Origin: Brienomyrus brachyistius
Taxonomy: Eukaryota; Chordata; Actinopteri; Osteoglossiformes; Mormyridae
Reading direction: 5' to 3'
Length of the DNA: 64,000 bases
Assembly (NCBI RefSeq): GCF_023856365.1
Contig: NC_064542.1
Location: 14,360,863 to 14,424,862 of the forward strand
Positions 33,045 through 45,266 of this stretch are shown here, piece after piece. The notes beneath the pieces are model-generated. The model had not been told where the DNA came from, did not search any database, and saw nothing but the letters and a program-made list of their open reading frames with translations. The first letter of the stretch is position 1, and each line of letters opens with the position of its first letter. The position numbers were made by a program, and so were the translations under genes.

Positions 33045-34075
33045 TGTAACCTTGGGCTGCAAGGTTACGTAACCCCGACTACGCCACCAGAGGCCCTGCC
33101 CCTCAGGACTTCAAATTAACCCCACGACTTCCCTTTGCATGAACACACAGAGACGCATATCCCAGAATTAAAACAATTTATTAACAATAATTTAAAACTG
33201 AACCCTCCCAGTCAGTAAACAATTACCAGCATATGACACCACTAAAACACACAAACGGGGTTGAGAGCAAAACTCAGGTGCTGGTGGTCCAATACTATAA
33301 TCACGCCTTAACCCCTTAGCCAGCCAGGGAAGGTGCTTACCTGGAAGAAGAAAAAGAAGGAAGGGGAGACACCACACACATACCCCCCAAGGGCACACAC
33401 ATCCAAGTGGGAGTTAATATCAAAATCACAGCAAACCACATCCTGGAGTTAATACTTCTCACTCACCCCACATTCACTCCATGCAGTGCAAGAATACAAC
33501 CTCCAACCCCCAAACTCCAGCACCACATTCACTGGCTCTCCGCTGTAAATGGGGAAGAGACTAAACTACCCTCCAGACCTCCTACTATACCAGCCAGCAC
33601 CCAGTTAGCCCCGATAACCACGCCCCCCTTATTCACAACAATGCCGGTACAACGCACATAATCTTACAAAACGAAATCAAAAACAGGCAAAACAGCAGTG
33701 ACCAGCTCCTGAGCATCAGCATGGACCCGGACACACTTGTCACCCCGAACCCAGCCTAGGAAGAAGATCAACAGCCCTTACATACCCGGAAGAGAACAGA
33801 AATGCACTCAGCCACCCTATCCAACCCCTATTACTCATTACCTTATGCCGCAGCCGGGACACGGAACCAACCGCTCACCACCATTTCCGTCGCTCGCAGA
33901 AGTATCGCGGCAGCAATCGAACCTCCCCCACTAGCAGCTTCCCACCGCTTTTATCCACGCTGATCCCAATTAAGACGCCATCATGAACCGCCCCCATTTA
34001 CTTAATCAGCGTCTCATACATACCGGCGGATACGGGATCCGCGGATGACGTCATCCCTAGCGATCACCGGTTACA
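33045..34075 (-). repeat. 5' LTR of the gypsy element
   Basis: This 1031-bp repeat is the 5' LTR because the element reads leftwards. It equals 26504-27534 in length and, by eye, in sequence. The termini form a 7-bp inverted repeat (TGTAACC/GGTTACA). On the minus strand a TATA-like GATAAAAG lies at 33948-33955, and a second AT-rich candidate lies near 33295. AATAAA (plus-strand TTTATT) is at 33177-33182. Promoter positions are inferred. Small open frames inside the LTR occur identically in both copies and have no recognisable product. Confidence 0.95.
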
Positions 34076-34079
34076 CATG
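34076..34079. repeat. Target-site duplication, right copy (CATG)
   Basis: This pairs with 26500-26503. Many Ty3/gypsy elements make 5-bp duplications, but 4-bp ones are known in some gypsy lineages. Confidence 0.75.
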
Positions 34080-37000
34080 CTTTTCTCGTAAAGGCATTTC
34101 AAGAGCGATATTGCAAATTCCATGTTAATAATGTATGTTAGCATGTAACATGCACCAGACATTAGTCTTTATATATTGGTAAACAATGAAAGGGTCAGCT
34201 TTACAAACTGCCCTGTTGAGTATCTCTCTGTCCTGTTGAAATCCATTTCTACTAATTACTAAAGAACTAAATGGTAGCCTGTTCGGATGTATAGTAAAAG
34301 TCCATACAGACTGTCTGTATATGTGTTTCTGCGGAATTAAATGATGTAATTAAGAACTAATGTACCTGTCTATGCTCTTAATGCTTGTGGGAATTACAGT
34401 TTCAAATTGTAAACTGTAAAAAAGGAAAGATTCCGACAGGAAAATATCTAACAATGATAAGCTAGTGAATGGCACCGGGGTACCTGCTTGCAGGCAGTTG
34501 TCCTGTCAAGCCTGGCTCGTCAGCTCTGGGATGCTAGCTTGTAGCTTCTTAGCTCTTTTCTGGTATGAGGAAACTTGTAACCCCTATGGGAACTGGCTAA
34601 TTTTCAAGAAACTATGCCATGATAAGTTGTGCTGTTATTTACTTTGTTCTGCTACCAGGGAAGGGTGAGCAGAGAAAAAGTCGTAGAGGGAAATCAGGCA
34701 GGGAGTGCTAGAAAAGCTTTGTTTTGTCTGGCCTCTGAAACAAGTAAACCCAAACAGCTATAAAGAAGCTGTATAGGCTATCAGGGCAGCACCGTCTGCG
34801 AGGGACCCTGCGGTTGCCCTGGGCTGTGGGGCTGGCAGCTTGGGCTCAGTCCATGATCCCAGAGGGGTGGGAAGGCGGTGACACAGCTTTGGGTTGCAGG
34901 CTAATAGCCACGCTAATGATGCCGCAGACAGTGGGCTTCTTCATTGACACATTCATTACAGTCCGCTGATTGATTTCCAGGCCTAATTCTGAGTCACGGC
35001 CACTGGGGTGTAGTAAGTCTTTTGGTGAGTTTTTAGACATTTTTGAAAAGAGACACCCCCCCCCTCCCCACCTCATGTTTTTAACTGTTCACATTTCATC
35101 TTGTTCAGAAGACCCACAGACTTCAGGTGTCCTAGCAGACTGGTCTCTCTGCCCATATCGTCCATCCTTTTCTTCAGCAACACTTGGGAAATACAGGGTA
35201 TTGAGCTGCCTTCTCGTAGTCTTATTGCAAATTCTTTATTACAGCTTCTGTTTCCCATCAGAAATCCCTGTGCTTATACCCTGCTGTTCATGTTCTGAGC
35301 TTCCTCTGCGTGAGAGAATGCATTACGTTGCACGGTCGTTATCTGTACTGCTTGCTCATGTTCAATATAGTCGTGCTGAATGAATTTTTTTTAACAGACA
35401 GAAGAGACATTTCTGCCAAGCTATTGGGGATTATTTTTAAGCTTGGAGCCTTAGAAACAGCTCTCACTTGACTGGCAAGGATAGGGTTGTAGATGGAGAT
35501 GCCTTTCCCTTTAAGAGGGTCCTCCCCTTTAAGGAGCTCCCTCTTTCTTGATTACTTGACTTGAATTTGCACCGATTCAATTACCTGCATTCACTGTTTG
35601 TGTGCTGATACTCTGATTAGTTGTGACTTTAATCTTCTCACTTCTGTAGTAATTGTTAGGATACCATTGTTATTGCAATACTACCCTCATGCATGGACTA
35701 TTATAGACCACTGTGGGTGACATTCAATGTATAATGTCCCTGCTTCTATTAAACTCTTTTAATATAGTGCTCTCCCTTGCTTTGTTGATATGTAGTGGTA
35801 TTTTCATCATTTGGTGATATTTCACTGAATAATCTAGCTTGATATAGTATATGCCGGTTAAAGCATATTGTGCAGTCTTATTTATTTATGTTATAACCCA
35901 GCAGAGAATGTATTTGTTCTTGATTATAGTCCTTCATATTGTATACTTTCTCATCTAAGCGTATTATACATATACATAAAAACAGCCTATTGGAGTGTGT
36001 ATTCTCTGTGTATTGTGTAATGTTGTAGCGCCGGTGGGGATCAGCATATCCTGGCATGAACGGGGCAGACTGCAAATAGCCCCTTGTTATACTGTTGTTG
36101 TTAGCGGTTGTATTTCTCAATTGTGGAGAGTATGTTTGTCCGTGTCTTATGTGGACCCTCTGCAATCCTCGCGTGTTCTTAGCTTTGTATAAATCCCCTA
36201 CCATGTGTGTACCTTATGGTCCAGCGTCTCACCTCCTTGTGTTTCTGCTGTTCTATATGCTTCAGGTGTTTGTTAAGTGCCTGTGCTAGTCCTTTTCAGG
36301 ACTTAATAAAAGGGCATTGTTCTCCCCTAATAAGAGCCTCATTGTCATTCGCTGCTGCCACGATGCCTCGGTCTATAGGTTGTTACAATATATTTTTATT
36401 TCAGAAGCCACACAAATCCGGCTTCTTTGGTCATCAGTAAGATGTTACTGCTTTATAGAGACCATCTGCCATTATGATGTCATGGCTCCTTGCTGGTACT
36501 GGGCCTTAAAAACCAAATCTACCATTCCCACTGTAGTGCCTCAACTTCCCCATAAGCGTAATATGCATGGTAGTGTCACAGAAACAATGACAGAGAGCTG
36601 CTTGGCAGTTGCACTTGTCTGCTAAACAAGGTCCCAACTCTGCAGTGATTTCAGTGGAAGAAAATGAAATGTTACCGGACCTTTGTTTTTGGTCTTTCCT
36701 GCACACCTGTAGTCACTCTAATCTCCTAATTAGTCCTCTTCCTGTTTTTTTTTGTGATGGTAAGTATTTGCTGATTATAATCATTGGGGAACTCATTACA
36801 CAAGGCCAGTGGCCTCATTCCTGATGTCAGCTGCACACCCTCCTATGTCTTCCTGCCCCGCAGGCTTCTTGGATTTGTCCCTCAGAGATGATGAATAGAT
36901 CTAATTTAAAGCCGGTGCCATTATGCCCATAACTGATATGGGCCCGAATGAGCTGCCTTTGCTCTTTACCCCAAAAATCGGGAGGCTATCAGAGCCAAGA

Positions 37001-38989
37001 GGTCTCACTTCAGTTAACTGTCAGGGAAAAGGAGTTTGTGTGGTCACTCATGCTTAGAACCAAGCCAAGTAAAACCTAGAGTTGTACAGTGGGCCCCAAA
37101 GCCACCGCTGTCTTAGTGATAAGTTAGGCTTTTGTGATAGAACCACTCTCTGGAGACAACTGCATCACATAGTACAGGCGCTGAAAACCCACTGATCAGC
37201 TTGTGGTAGTTAGACTGCAGTCCATCTACCACCGAATCTGCTTGTCCCTCTTCACTAGTACTAACCTGAGGTCTCCGCACCACACTTAGAATCCCAAAGA
37301 ATCTTATTTAGCTACAAGTGGATGTGCCTTTTTTTGTCCCTGTCTCCTTTATTGCACTTAAAAGGCATTGTGGATCATGGGGTGAATTTACAGCGAACAT
37401 TGAAGAGCGATGCTGTGCCTTGTGCGATGGCATGCTGGCTAGGACAAAACTCAGGGGCAAAAGGAGTCAATAGTAAATGAAAAGAGATGCGCTTGTTCGT
37501 CTCATTAGCGCTGTCGCTCACTGCTGCTTCCTGGGTCGCGTGATTGATGGTGCGACGACGCCACACCCAATATCCCCTTCTCCAATTAGCTACCATGCTG
37601 ACACTCACAATGTGGTGATCCGTCAAAGGCCGACCAGCTCATCTTTCGCACCGGTCTTTGAGAAGTCGAGCATTCTATGTGTCGCCTATGATGTCACTAC
37701 TGTCACAACCGATCGGACTGGTGCTATTTCCCAGCAGCTGTAGCATAGCCTTCCACCAGGGCCGAACTTTTTGCGTTCGGACGCACAGCTGTCCTTTCTG
37801 TCTACTTGCCCTCTCTGGACCCAGACGAGTCTGCCTACACGGAAATTTAATCACAGAGCAGAAACGGAACATGATCACAAGCAGGAGCGGTGATACGAGC
37901 GGAGCAGAATCGCCTAATTTGGATAACGGGCACTCAGAAATGCTTGCGTCTGCTGCGGTTCCCTAAAGCCTCTTTTTCACGGTCACGCAAGGAGGAGTCA
38001 CAGATGCCTCTTTTTATTCCATGTACAGGATTGGTGTTTTTTTCGACTGAGGATTCTCTGTATTCAGCCCACTGCAGATGCCTGTGCGTGTTGGGTGCGC
38101 GATGTCTAGCGCTATTTGCTGCTAGCTTCATAGCACTGTGGGACCAGGATGACTATAGCTGCCAGCTGGCCTGAAGCAGGACTGTGTATATCTGCGTGTG
38201 TGTGTCTGTGAGAGAGAGAGAGAGAGAGAGAGAAAGAAAGAGAAGTTGCACCACTGGGCTAAATGGAGTCAAGCGCCCTTTCGTTCTTGGCAGCGGATGC
38301 GTAACCGCTAGCACTGACCTTAACGGGGGCAGAGGTGGGACACCAGAGCAATCCCTACTCCTCATGGTCCAGGTGGAAGCAAAGCCACTCTAGACTGAAA
38401 AGTATAACAAAAATAACTGCACTTTCCAGGGGAAAACGCTTGAGTGCCTTTTGATCTTTTTGAAATCTACGTACAGTTTCTCTTAAGACTTTACCCAGGC
38501 AAAACCATCACTCCACGATGCTGGATTTAAGAAAAAAAAAAGAGGCAGACATGTGGGCTGGGTCTCAGGGGGACTCTGCTTTTTAATATCCTATGTTTTG
38601 GTTTGGCTTTGCAGAGCGGCATTAAACGCTGTGTATGTCATCTAGTTAATGACAGTACAGTATTAGTCAAAATCCACTAACTGACATCTAACATGAGGCT
38701 TCAGCAGTTGACGTTTCTTTTCCCCAATTCACTGTTCTCACATTTAGTCTCTTCTCTTCAATTTCAAAAAATGCAGTCATAAAAAATAAAAAGTAAAGGC
38801 TGTGTCTCAGATGTGGCACCTAAATAATATTTAGAATATCGTGTCCCCACGAGGGTGTTTGGGCGTGGTAATAAATGGGGATCCGCCCTGGCACTCTGAA
38901 GGCGTATTCATAGGATGAATGGGCACATTTTTATGCATGAAAAGTACCTCTGTGCAATGTATCAGAACCTCAGAAGTCCTTCCATAGAC
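34080..38989. other. No gene seen
   Basis: Single-copy-looking sequence. The longest frame is 137 codons at 34970-35383 with no motif. Holds the GA microsatellite. The 37.5-38.4 kb part is somewhat richer in CpG. Confidence 0.55.
38211..38242. repeat. (GA)n microsatellite
   Basis: About 11 GA units, preceded by a TG-rich run. Confidence 0.92.
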
Positions 38990-39280
38990 CAGCCATCCAT
39001 CTTCTGTAACCACTTATTCAGTACAGAACACAGCAAGCCTGAAGCCTATGCCAGCATGAGTGGGATGCCAATCCATTGTCGGCACATGGAGTCGCACACT
39101 ATGGGCAAGTCAGAAACAGCAATTCACTTATCTGCATGTTACTGGGCTGCAGAGGGAGACGAGTGCCTGAAGGAAATCAGCAAACACAAACAAACTTCAG
39201 AGACATGGGTGGGAGTCGAACCCACAACCCTGGAGGTGGGAGGCCACACAGCACTGGCTACTAAGCCACCGTGATCCACC
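38990..39280 (-). mobile_element. tRNA-derived SINE with clear A and B boxes
   Basis: Read from 39280 on the minus strand. An A-box-like GGTGGCTTAGTAGCCAGTGC lies at 39252-39271 and a B box GGGTTCGACTCCC at 39211-39223. The body is diverged, and CATCCATC at 38996 is the complement of the ATGG tail. The open frame 38915-39274 on the plus strand is its shadow. Confidence 0.8.
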
Positions 39281-39325
39281 ATGATCCCCCAGATAAAACC
39301 TTTACTCATATTTTAGGATGATTCA

Positions 39326-39467
<142 letters not shown>

Positions 39468-39469
39468 CT

Positions 39470-42400
39470 AACCATGCTGTGGAATGGTTTGTCTGGAATA
39501 TATTAACTACGATACTCCACTACTCTTCCTGGTATTTTGGCCCACAAAACGATAAAAGGCAGCTACTGAAAAGCAATTGAGATTGCAGAGCAAGAAATAT
39601 GGTCGGCTGACACGGTGAGAATTAAAGCAGATCAGAACCCTGCTGAGATCTGCCATTTCGAGGTAAGAGTCCTTTCTACCAGATGTGAAGATGGGTAAAA
39701 TCTGAGAAAGCTGACAAAATTGGCAACTCTAAACCCTTGGTTGCAGTCATCTTATTTTTCTTAAGGACGGTACAGAACTGTAAGAAACTGACACGAGGGC
39801 CCAAATGTGGATGCACATGGGTTGTTTTCACATTCAGATCGTAATCTACAATCAGAAGTCAAAAACACCGGCAAAATCCCAGAGGCCAGAAAAGGGCAAC
39901 GCAGAGGGAAAAAAAAAACAAATTCAGGATACAAGATGAGGAGCAAAACCAATGAATCATGCAAGAGTTGAGACAAGGGCAGAACAGCAAAGTGACAATG
40001 GCTCCGTGCAGTGTGACAGGTAATATCTCAGGAGGTGCGTGAAATCAAAGCCCTAAAATATACCGAGCCAGGTAGACGAGTTCATAAGCTGCAAGTGAGA
40101 GAATATTCAGAATATTCCAGCAAGGTGGAGTGTGGCCAGGTTGGGCATGACTAAACCGAGACACAGCTATTTGCTGGTGTGACAAGAACACGAAATCTGT
40201 ACATTTTTTCTTTTACTATTACTTAAAAAAAGCAAACATCTCAATCATATTGAAAAGTACTGAAAACTGTGCAGTCAGTCTTTCATTTGCCAGATAACTT
40301 TCACAACAGCTTTCCTTACCAGAAAACACAATAATGACTTTACCACATATGCAAAAAGATCACAGAATAGTTATAGCCCACCCTTAATGGTCAATACATA
40401 TTTTTCAATGAATATGTAGTTTGGGTCGATTGGCCTTTGTTTAATCTATTCATCTTCATTCATTGGGGCTGAATTTTGTAATTAATTTGATCAAGGAGGC
40501 TTTACCTAGGCTGTCCAAAACCCTGTTTCATCACACGCAGTGATATGAGGACCATTGGTTGTAGAACAATAATCATCATCATCAGTGCTCTGCGATGGGT
40601 TGGCGCCCCATCCTGGGTTGTTCCTGGCCTTGCTGCCTTGTGTTGTCGCAGCTTTCCAGAGAAGCTGTGGATGACTCAGCGTGTGTGTAAGTGAGTAAGC
40701 CTATTTCCGTGAAGTTTCCGGGTAATCTTCCTGTAATCTTCTCACATGTGTGCACCAAAAAGCAGATTTTGCACCGTCTGGACTGCAAGCTGGTTCTTAA
40801 AGAGGGCTCAGCCATCTCAAAAAAAAAAGTCTGAACGCCTTAGATGTTAGAAAAACTTCCATATGGACTAACAGGCACAAAAAAAAGAGAAACTATTACG
40901 TTCTTGTCATTATGCATAATTCACATCATGGGCTTTCATCCGGTTCATCAGCATGACCATAGAAGAAGAAAGCTGAACCGGCGTGGACTTAATGTTCAAA
41001 ACCTGTGACACATCATGTGATTGTTCCATGTCATGTGACCTAGAAGAACATAATTAAACATCAGGACTTGGCATCAGCTGCCTTGAGGAGAACTAAATGA
41101 TTCTGGTATTTAAATAATGATTTTCTAATGAGGTGCTTTGCAAATACCCATTAGGGACACTTTTGTCACTCTTTCACACACTGAACCCTCATTGGCAGAA
41201 GAAAATCACATGCTAGGCTCTGAAGGCGCCGACGTTCACATGGTGAGCGTGAGATACACATGAAAGAACTTTATCATGCAAGCCATGCTAATTTCTCACA
41301 CTCTCCTTCCATGCTGTGTAGCGAAATGGTCTTTAAGCAAATGCAGTGAAATAGCGTTTCCCCAGAAAATTCCTCACCTCCTTCTGCTGTATCACATATG
41401 TCTTAAACATAATCCATGCAAATACCCCCTTTCCCCAGGTCTTAAATCCTTTAGCGGTTTTGTTCTGGAGAATGGATACGTGACTACTGTCTCTGCTTTT
41501 GAGCTCACCATTTCTCTTCCAGGACTTCTTTGGCTTAGTGATCCTCCATACACCCTTTGGTCAGAGGGACTAACTTAATAGCTGATGTGGGATAAAGTTT
41601 GTTACAGTAAAATAGTTCAATCCCTTTTTCAGAGATTATGTGGCTATTTTCATTTTGCTGAAGAAAAGACTGACTTGTTATCTTTGAGAAAAAGGTCAGT
41701 GACTGTATTGCGTGTGGCAAAGAAGTCATGGAAAAAGAGCAAAAAAATGTTCTTTTAAACAAATAAATCTCTTTGCACATAGTGTCCCTCAGTACCACTC
41801 AAGAACTTTAATCACTTTTACATGCAAACAAAAAGAATAAAATTTAAATATATTCTTTGTGCAATTTACTGTAAAAGTAAATTTGTTTCAAATAAAATTT
41901 ATTTTACAAATAATTTAAGGTTTTTAATAGAAATATTATATATTTTTCAATTACACATACTAGAATATCATACACTAATATATAATTTAAAATGCCTTTA
42001 TATTCAATATGTTTACCACGGTATTTTATAGACCCTGCTAAGTCCAGTATCATTTCATTATTTTAGGTTATGCATCTAGTACATATTCCTCACACAGTTG
42101 TAAAGGGGGAGTGGTTAAACCTGAACAGAAATTCAAGCAGGCATAAGTGATTGCTCTACCTCCACCCTCACTGAGAATATAGAGATTTTAAAATGTTTTT
42201 GTACATTATTGGGTACTTTTCTGTAGATACCCAGGGCAAATTAATAATGCTCATATTGAATGTTGAGATGGACATCTAAGCACCTTTATCAATCTCCAGC
42301 CTTCAGTTCTTCAAACTGATTGCTATTAGACATGAAGAGATGCTGAGTGTTTTTTCCTTCTCTTCCTATTTTTTTCATGGAAACTTCCAGTCCGGGAGTG

Positions 42401-43165
42401 TCTCCGGACCTGCCTCGAAACTCGTGGCATAAAAAAAATGGAGAATGACCTGCAGATGCAATGCTGGATGCTGGTCTGTGTGGAAGAGCGGGGCTGGACT
42501 CAAAGATAACATTCGGCTGTAGCCAGGGGGGCAGATGGCTGTCAGGCATTGTAGAAATGGCAGCCAGTGGGAAGGTGCGTATTCTCAGGGCCGGGGACTG
42601 CTGCATCTTCAGCCGAGAATGTTATCAGGCACCTGACATGGGCTGTCTGACTGATTATATCCCGCCCCGCACCCATGTTCGACATTTGTCTTCTTTACAT
42701 CGTTGACCTTTATCATGTGAGCATGAGGTTGTGCAAGGATGTCAGTCGCACGATTGATGTGCAGCGGTAAGCAGGCTTTGGGAGCGTTCTGTGGGACCTT
42801 AGATCCAAGATGCCTGGAAGTAGACAGCCATGTCATATTGCCATCTGTTTCCAAAGGACCAAAGACACAAGCTATTGTCATGGATCGGGTCTCTGTTAAT
42901 GTCTTGGGCCTTCTAGAGCCACACACACACACACACTGCCCTCTTGTTCAACACTCCCATGTGTGAGTACTAATTGTTTTCATCAAGTTTGTTACATTTT
43001 GCTACATTTGCTGCTTTATTTCTGGGTGAGATTCTGAATTGGTAATATTTTACCGTTGCTTTTAAAGGTTACAGTCGTGTGCTGATTTGTATCATATCTT
43101 CTATCACAATAATTAAAACAATTTTTGCATGATATGCTCACCTCATCAGGTATAAAAGGTTCCAT
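39470..43165. other. No gene seen
   Basis: Holds the small SINE fragment at 40585. 41780-42060 is extremely AT-rich. Frames near 42289-42932 have no motif. Confidence 0.55.
40585..40670 (+). mobile_element. SINE fragment
   Basis: TGCGATGGGTTGGCGCCCCA, followed by TCCTGGGTTGTTCCTGGCCT, matches the SINE middle. The head and tail are missing. Confidence 0.6.
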
Positions 43166-43167
43166 TA

Positions 43168-43427
43168 CACTGTCAGAAAAAAGATCTCCAATTTGTACCT
43201 TTGCTTGTCATTGGGACTGTACACTCAAGGGTCTGCAAATTGTACCCTATACTGTAGCTGTAGGTACTTGCACCTTTTAAGGTACAGAAATGGGCTATGA
43301 GGAACATTTTTGTACCTTTGGAGGTACACTAATGTTGTTTGTACCTTGGAGATGGTGGCAAACCCTTGAGGGTACAGCCCCAGTGACAAGCAGAGGTACA
43401 AACTGGTACTCTTTTTTTCTGACAGTG
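43168..43427. mobile_element. TA-flanked palindromic MITE, copy 1
   Basis: 260 bp with ends CACTGTCAGAAAAAA and TTTTTTTCTGACAGTG. The inverted similarity runs on through TTTGTACCTTTGCTTGTCA. TA lies on both sides (43166-43167 and 43428-43429). It is rich in GTACC. It has no gene; a Tc1/mariner-type origin is inferred from the TA. Confidence 0.85.
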
Positions 43428-43429
43428 TA

Positions 43430-44501
43430 TAATCTATTAGCTAAAATGTATTATACAGTAATTATACAGTAGGACTGTATGAGGGACCCCACTGAGGGAT
43501 TTGGTTCTTCTGTTTTGGAACCTTGAACAAATATCCTCCAGACATTAACCTCATATCACTGACCCAACCCTTCCTACCGTAAATGATGTAGCATCAGGTG
43601 CAAAATGTGCATTGCGCCTTCCTCATTTATCTGTTTCGAGTCTATTGGACTGAGTGCATTTATCGAAGAGAACTTTTCGTGACCCGTCGAACAGAACAAG
43701 ACGGAACATAAACTACATTCAAGCTTTTAAGTCTCAAACCAGCTTTTCACAGAATCCCATCTTCCCCAGTATTTCCCTCTTAATGATGTCATAATGGGGG
43801 TCAACAACTTGTCCAGACAGTCAGATGCAATTCCTTCAGCAGACTCCAAGTTAAAGGCAACGTACCAACACTCAAACAAAGCTGTCGCCGGAAAATCTGC
43901 ATCCAGTCCTTCTAATAGGGTCTAAAATCCTACAAAATGAATTTTGAGTAACTGGACATACATTCCTGTGCCGTTTTGGGAACCGGAGTGTGGTTTAGAG
44001 GGTTACTCTGCCACAACAGACAAAGGGAGCAGTACAATGTCTTGTCTAAACTCACTCGCTGGTCTCTTAATAAAATAATTTAATCCCACTAACTTTGGCT
44101 TGAGGAGCATGTACCGCAGAGCAATTTGAGTGAGACCATTCTGGAATGGACCAGTTATTGAAGGAATTTTCCTGTCCTGATTCACACTTTGAGAATCGTG
44201 TTCCGACCTGCAAGGTTTACAGCTGTGAAATGACTAGCTTACTTTTTTGGCATTTTTTTTATCTGAAAGTGCACCCCCCAAAAGAAAAAAACAACACCTT
44301 GACCCTGGTTTTAGGGATTTTTCATTTTTTCCTTCATGCATTGGTAGGTGGTGAGCAGATAGACAGACAGTTCTTGAACACAATTCATTCTTTCGGTCTG
44401 TGGTTTCCAGATTGGCTTATTAAATGTTAGACCTTGTTTTTAAATCTTATTTATTTAATGATATTAATTAACTATTAAAATGTACAAGATTAAGTCTAAT
44501 T
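43430..44501. other. No gene seen
   Basis: Short frames only. Confidence 0.6.
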
Positions 44502-44762
44502 GTACCTGCATGCTCTGCATCCATGGATTCAACCAACCGCAGATCGAAAAAAATTAATCCAGGTAGTTTCAAAAAGTAAAACTTTAATTTGCCGTGGCAA
44601 ATTAACTGATGCACAGACTTGGTATTTCCATTGTATTAGGTATTATAAGTAACCTAGAGGTAATTTAAAGTATAATGGAGGATGTGTGTAATTTATATAC
44701 CAGACCATTTTATATAAGGGACTTGGTATCTGCAGATTTTGGCATCTGATCTGTAGGGAGAC
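44502..44762. mobile_element. pogo/Tigger-type MITE resembling a mammalian family
   Basis: GGATTCAACCAACCGCAGAT at 44525, TGTATTAGGTATTATAAGTA at 44632, TTTAAAGTATAATGGAGGAT and CCATTTTATATAAGGGACTT follow, in order, a Tigger-type MITE that I know from mammals. The mammalian family name is uncertain. The left end is truncated. No coding capacity. Confidence 0.7.
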
Positions 44763-45032
44763 TTAAAATAAATAAGATGCGCATGCAAACTACAATGAAG
44801 AACAATTTAATATAGATTTTATTTATTTAGTAATTATTTCATTATTTGGCTTATTAGAAAATTAATTCTTCTGCAGGGTGTCATTTTTAATAATGAATGC
44901 GAAGGGTATTGCTTAGGTTAGGTGACTGGAGCTTAAAATACTGACTAGATTTATCAGTCCCTGGTTCCTTGCATGCGGAATAACGGAAACCATGACGAGA
45001 GCCAGGCCTGTGCACCTTCCTTTTGTTTGCCA

Positions 45033-45050
45033 CCCCCCCCCCCCCCCCCC
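45033..45050. repeat. C18 homopolymer
   Basis: Eighteen consecutive C within a pyrimidine-rich stretch. Confidence 0.95.
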
Positions 45051-45206
45051 ATTTACATGTGCTCTTCTATTCCACATCTGCCCCAAAGCCCCCTTTATTT
45101 TTATAGGTGCTGATCCTTGCCCCGCCTCAGCCTGCCCGTTCCCCGGTCACATGCCGCTGCTGGCTGTCATAACTTGATTGCATCTCTCTGAGACAAATCT
45201 GATATC

Positions 45207-45253
45207 CATCCATCCATCCAGTTTCCAAACCGCTTATCCTATTGGGTCGCGGG
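45207..45253 (-). mobile_element. 47-bp 5'-truncated SINE insertion with target duplication
   Basis: Only the 3' end of the SINE is present: (ATCC)n, then GTTTCCAAACCGCTTATCC to the GTCGCGGG segment. It is flanked by a perfect 13-bp direct repeat, CAAATCTGATATC, at 45194-45206 and 45254-45266. This shows a reverse-transcription event that stopped almost at once. Confidence 0.9.
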
Positions 45254-45266
45254 CAAATCTGATATC

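Larger units (their letters stand above)
26504..34075 (-). mobile_element. Ty3/gypsy LTR retrotransposon, nearly intact
   Basis: A 7572-bp LTR retrotransposon read on the minus strand. It has two 1031-bp direct repeats beginning TGTAACC and ending GGTTACA, a tRNA primer-binding site inside the 5' LTR, gag, protease, reverse transcriptase, RNase H and integrase in that order, and a purine-rich tract before the 3' LTR. Integrase lying after RNase H places it in Ty3/gypsy rather than Ty1/copia. CATG is present immediately outside both ends (26500-26503 and 34076-34079), so the target duplication appears to be 4 bp. No envelope gene is present: integrase ends about 70 bp from the 3' LTR. The LTR copies match by eye over their length, which implies very recent insertion. 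Pol carries one reading-frame break near 30161-30167. Confidence 0.97.
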
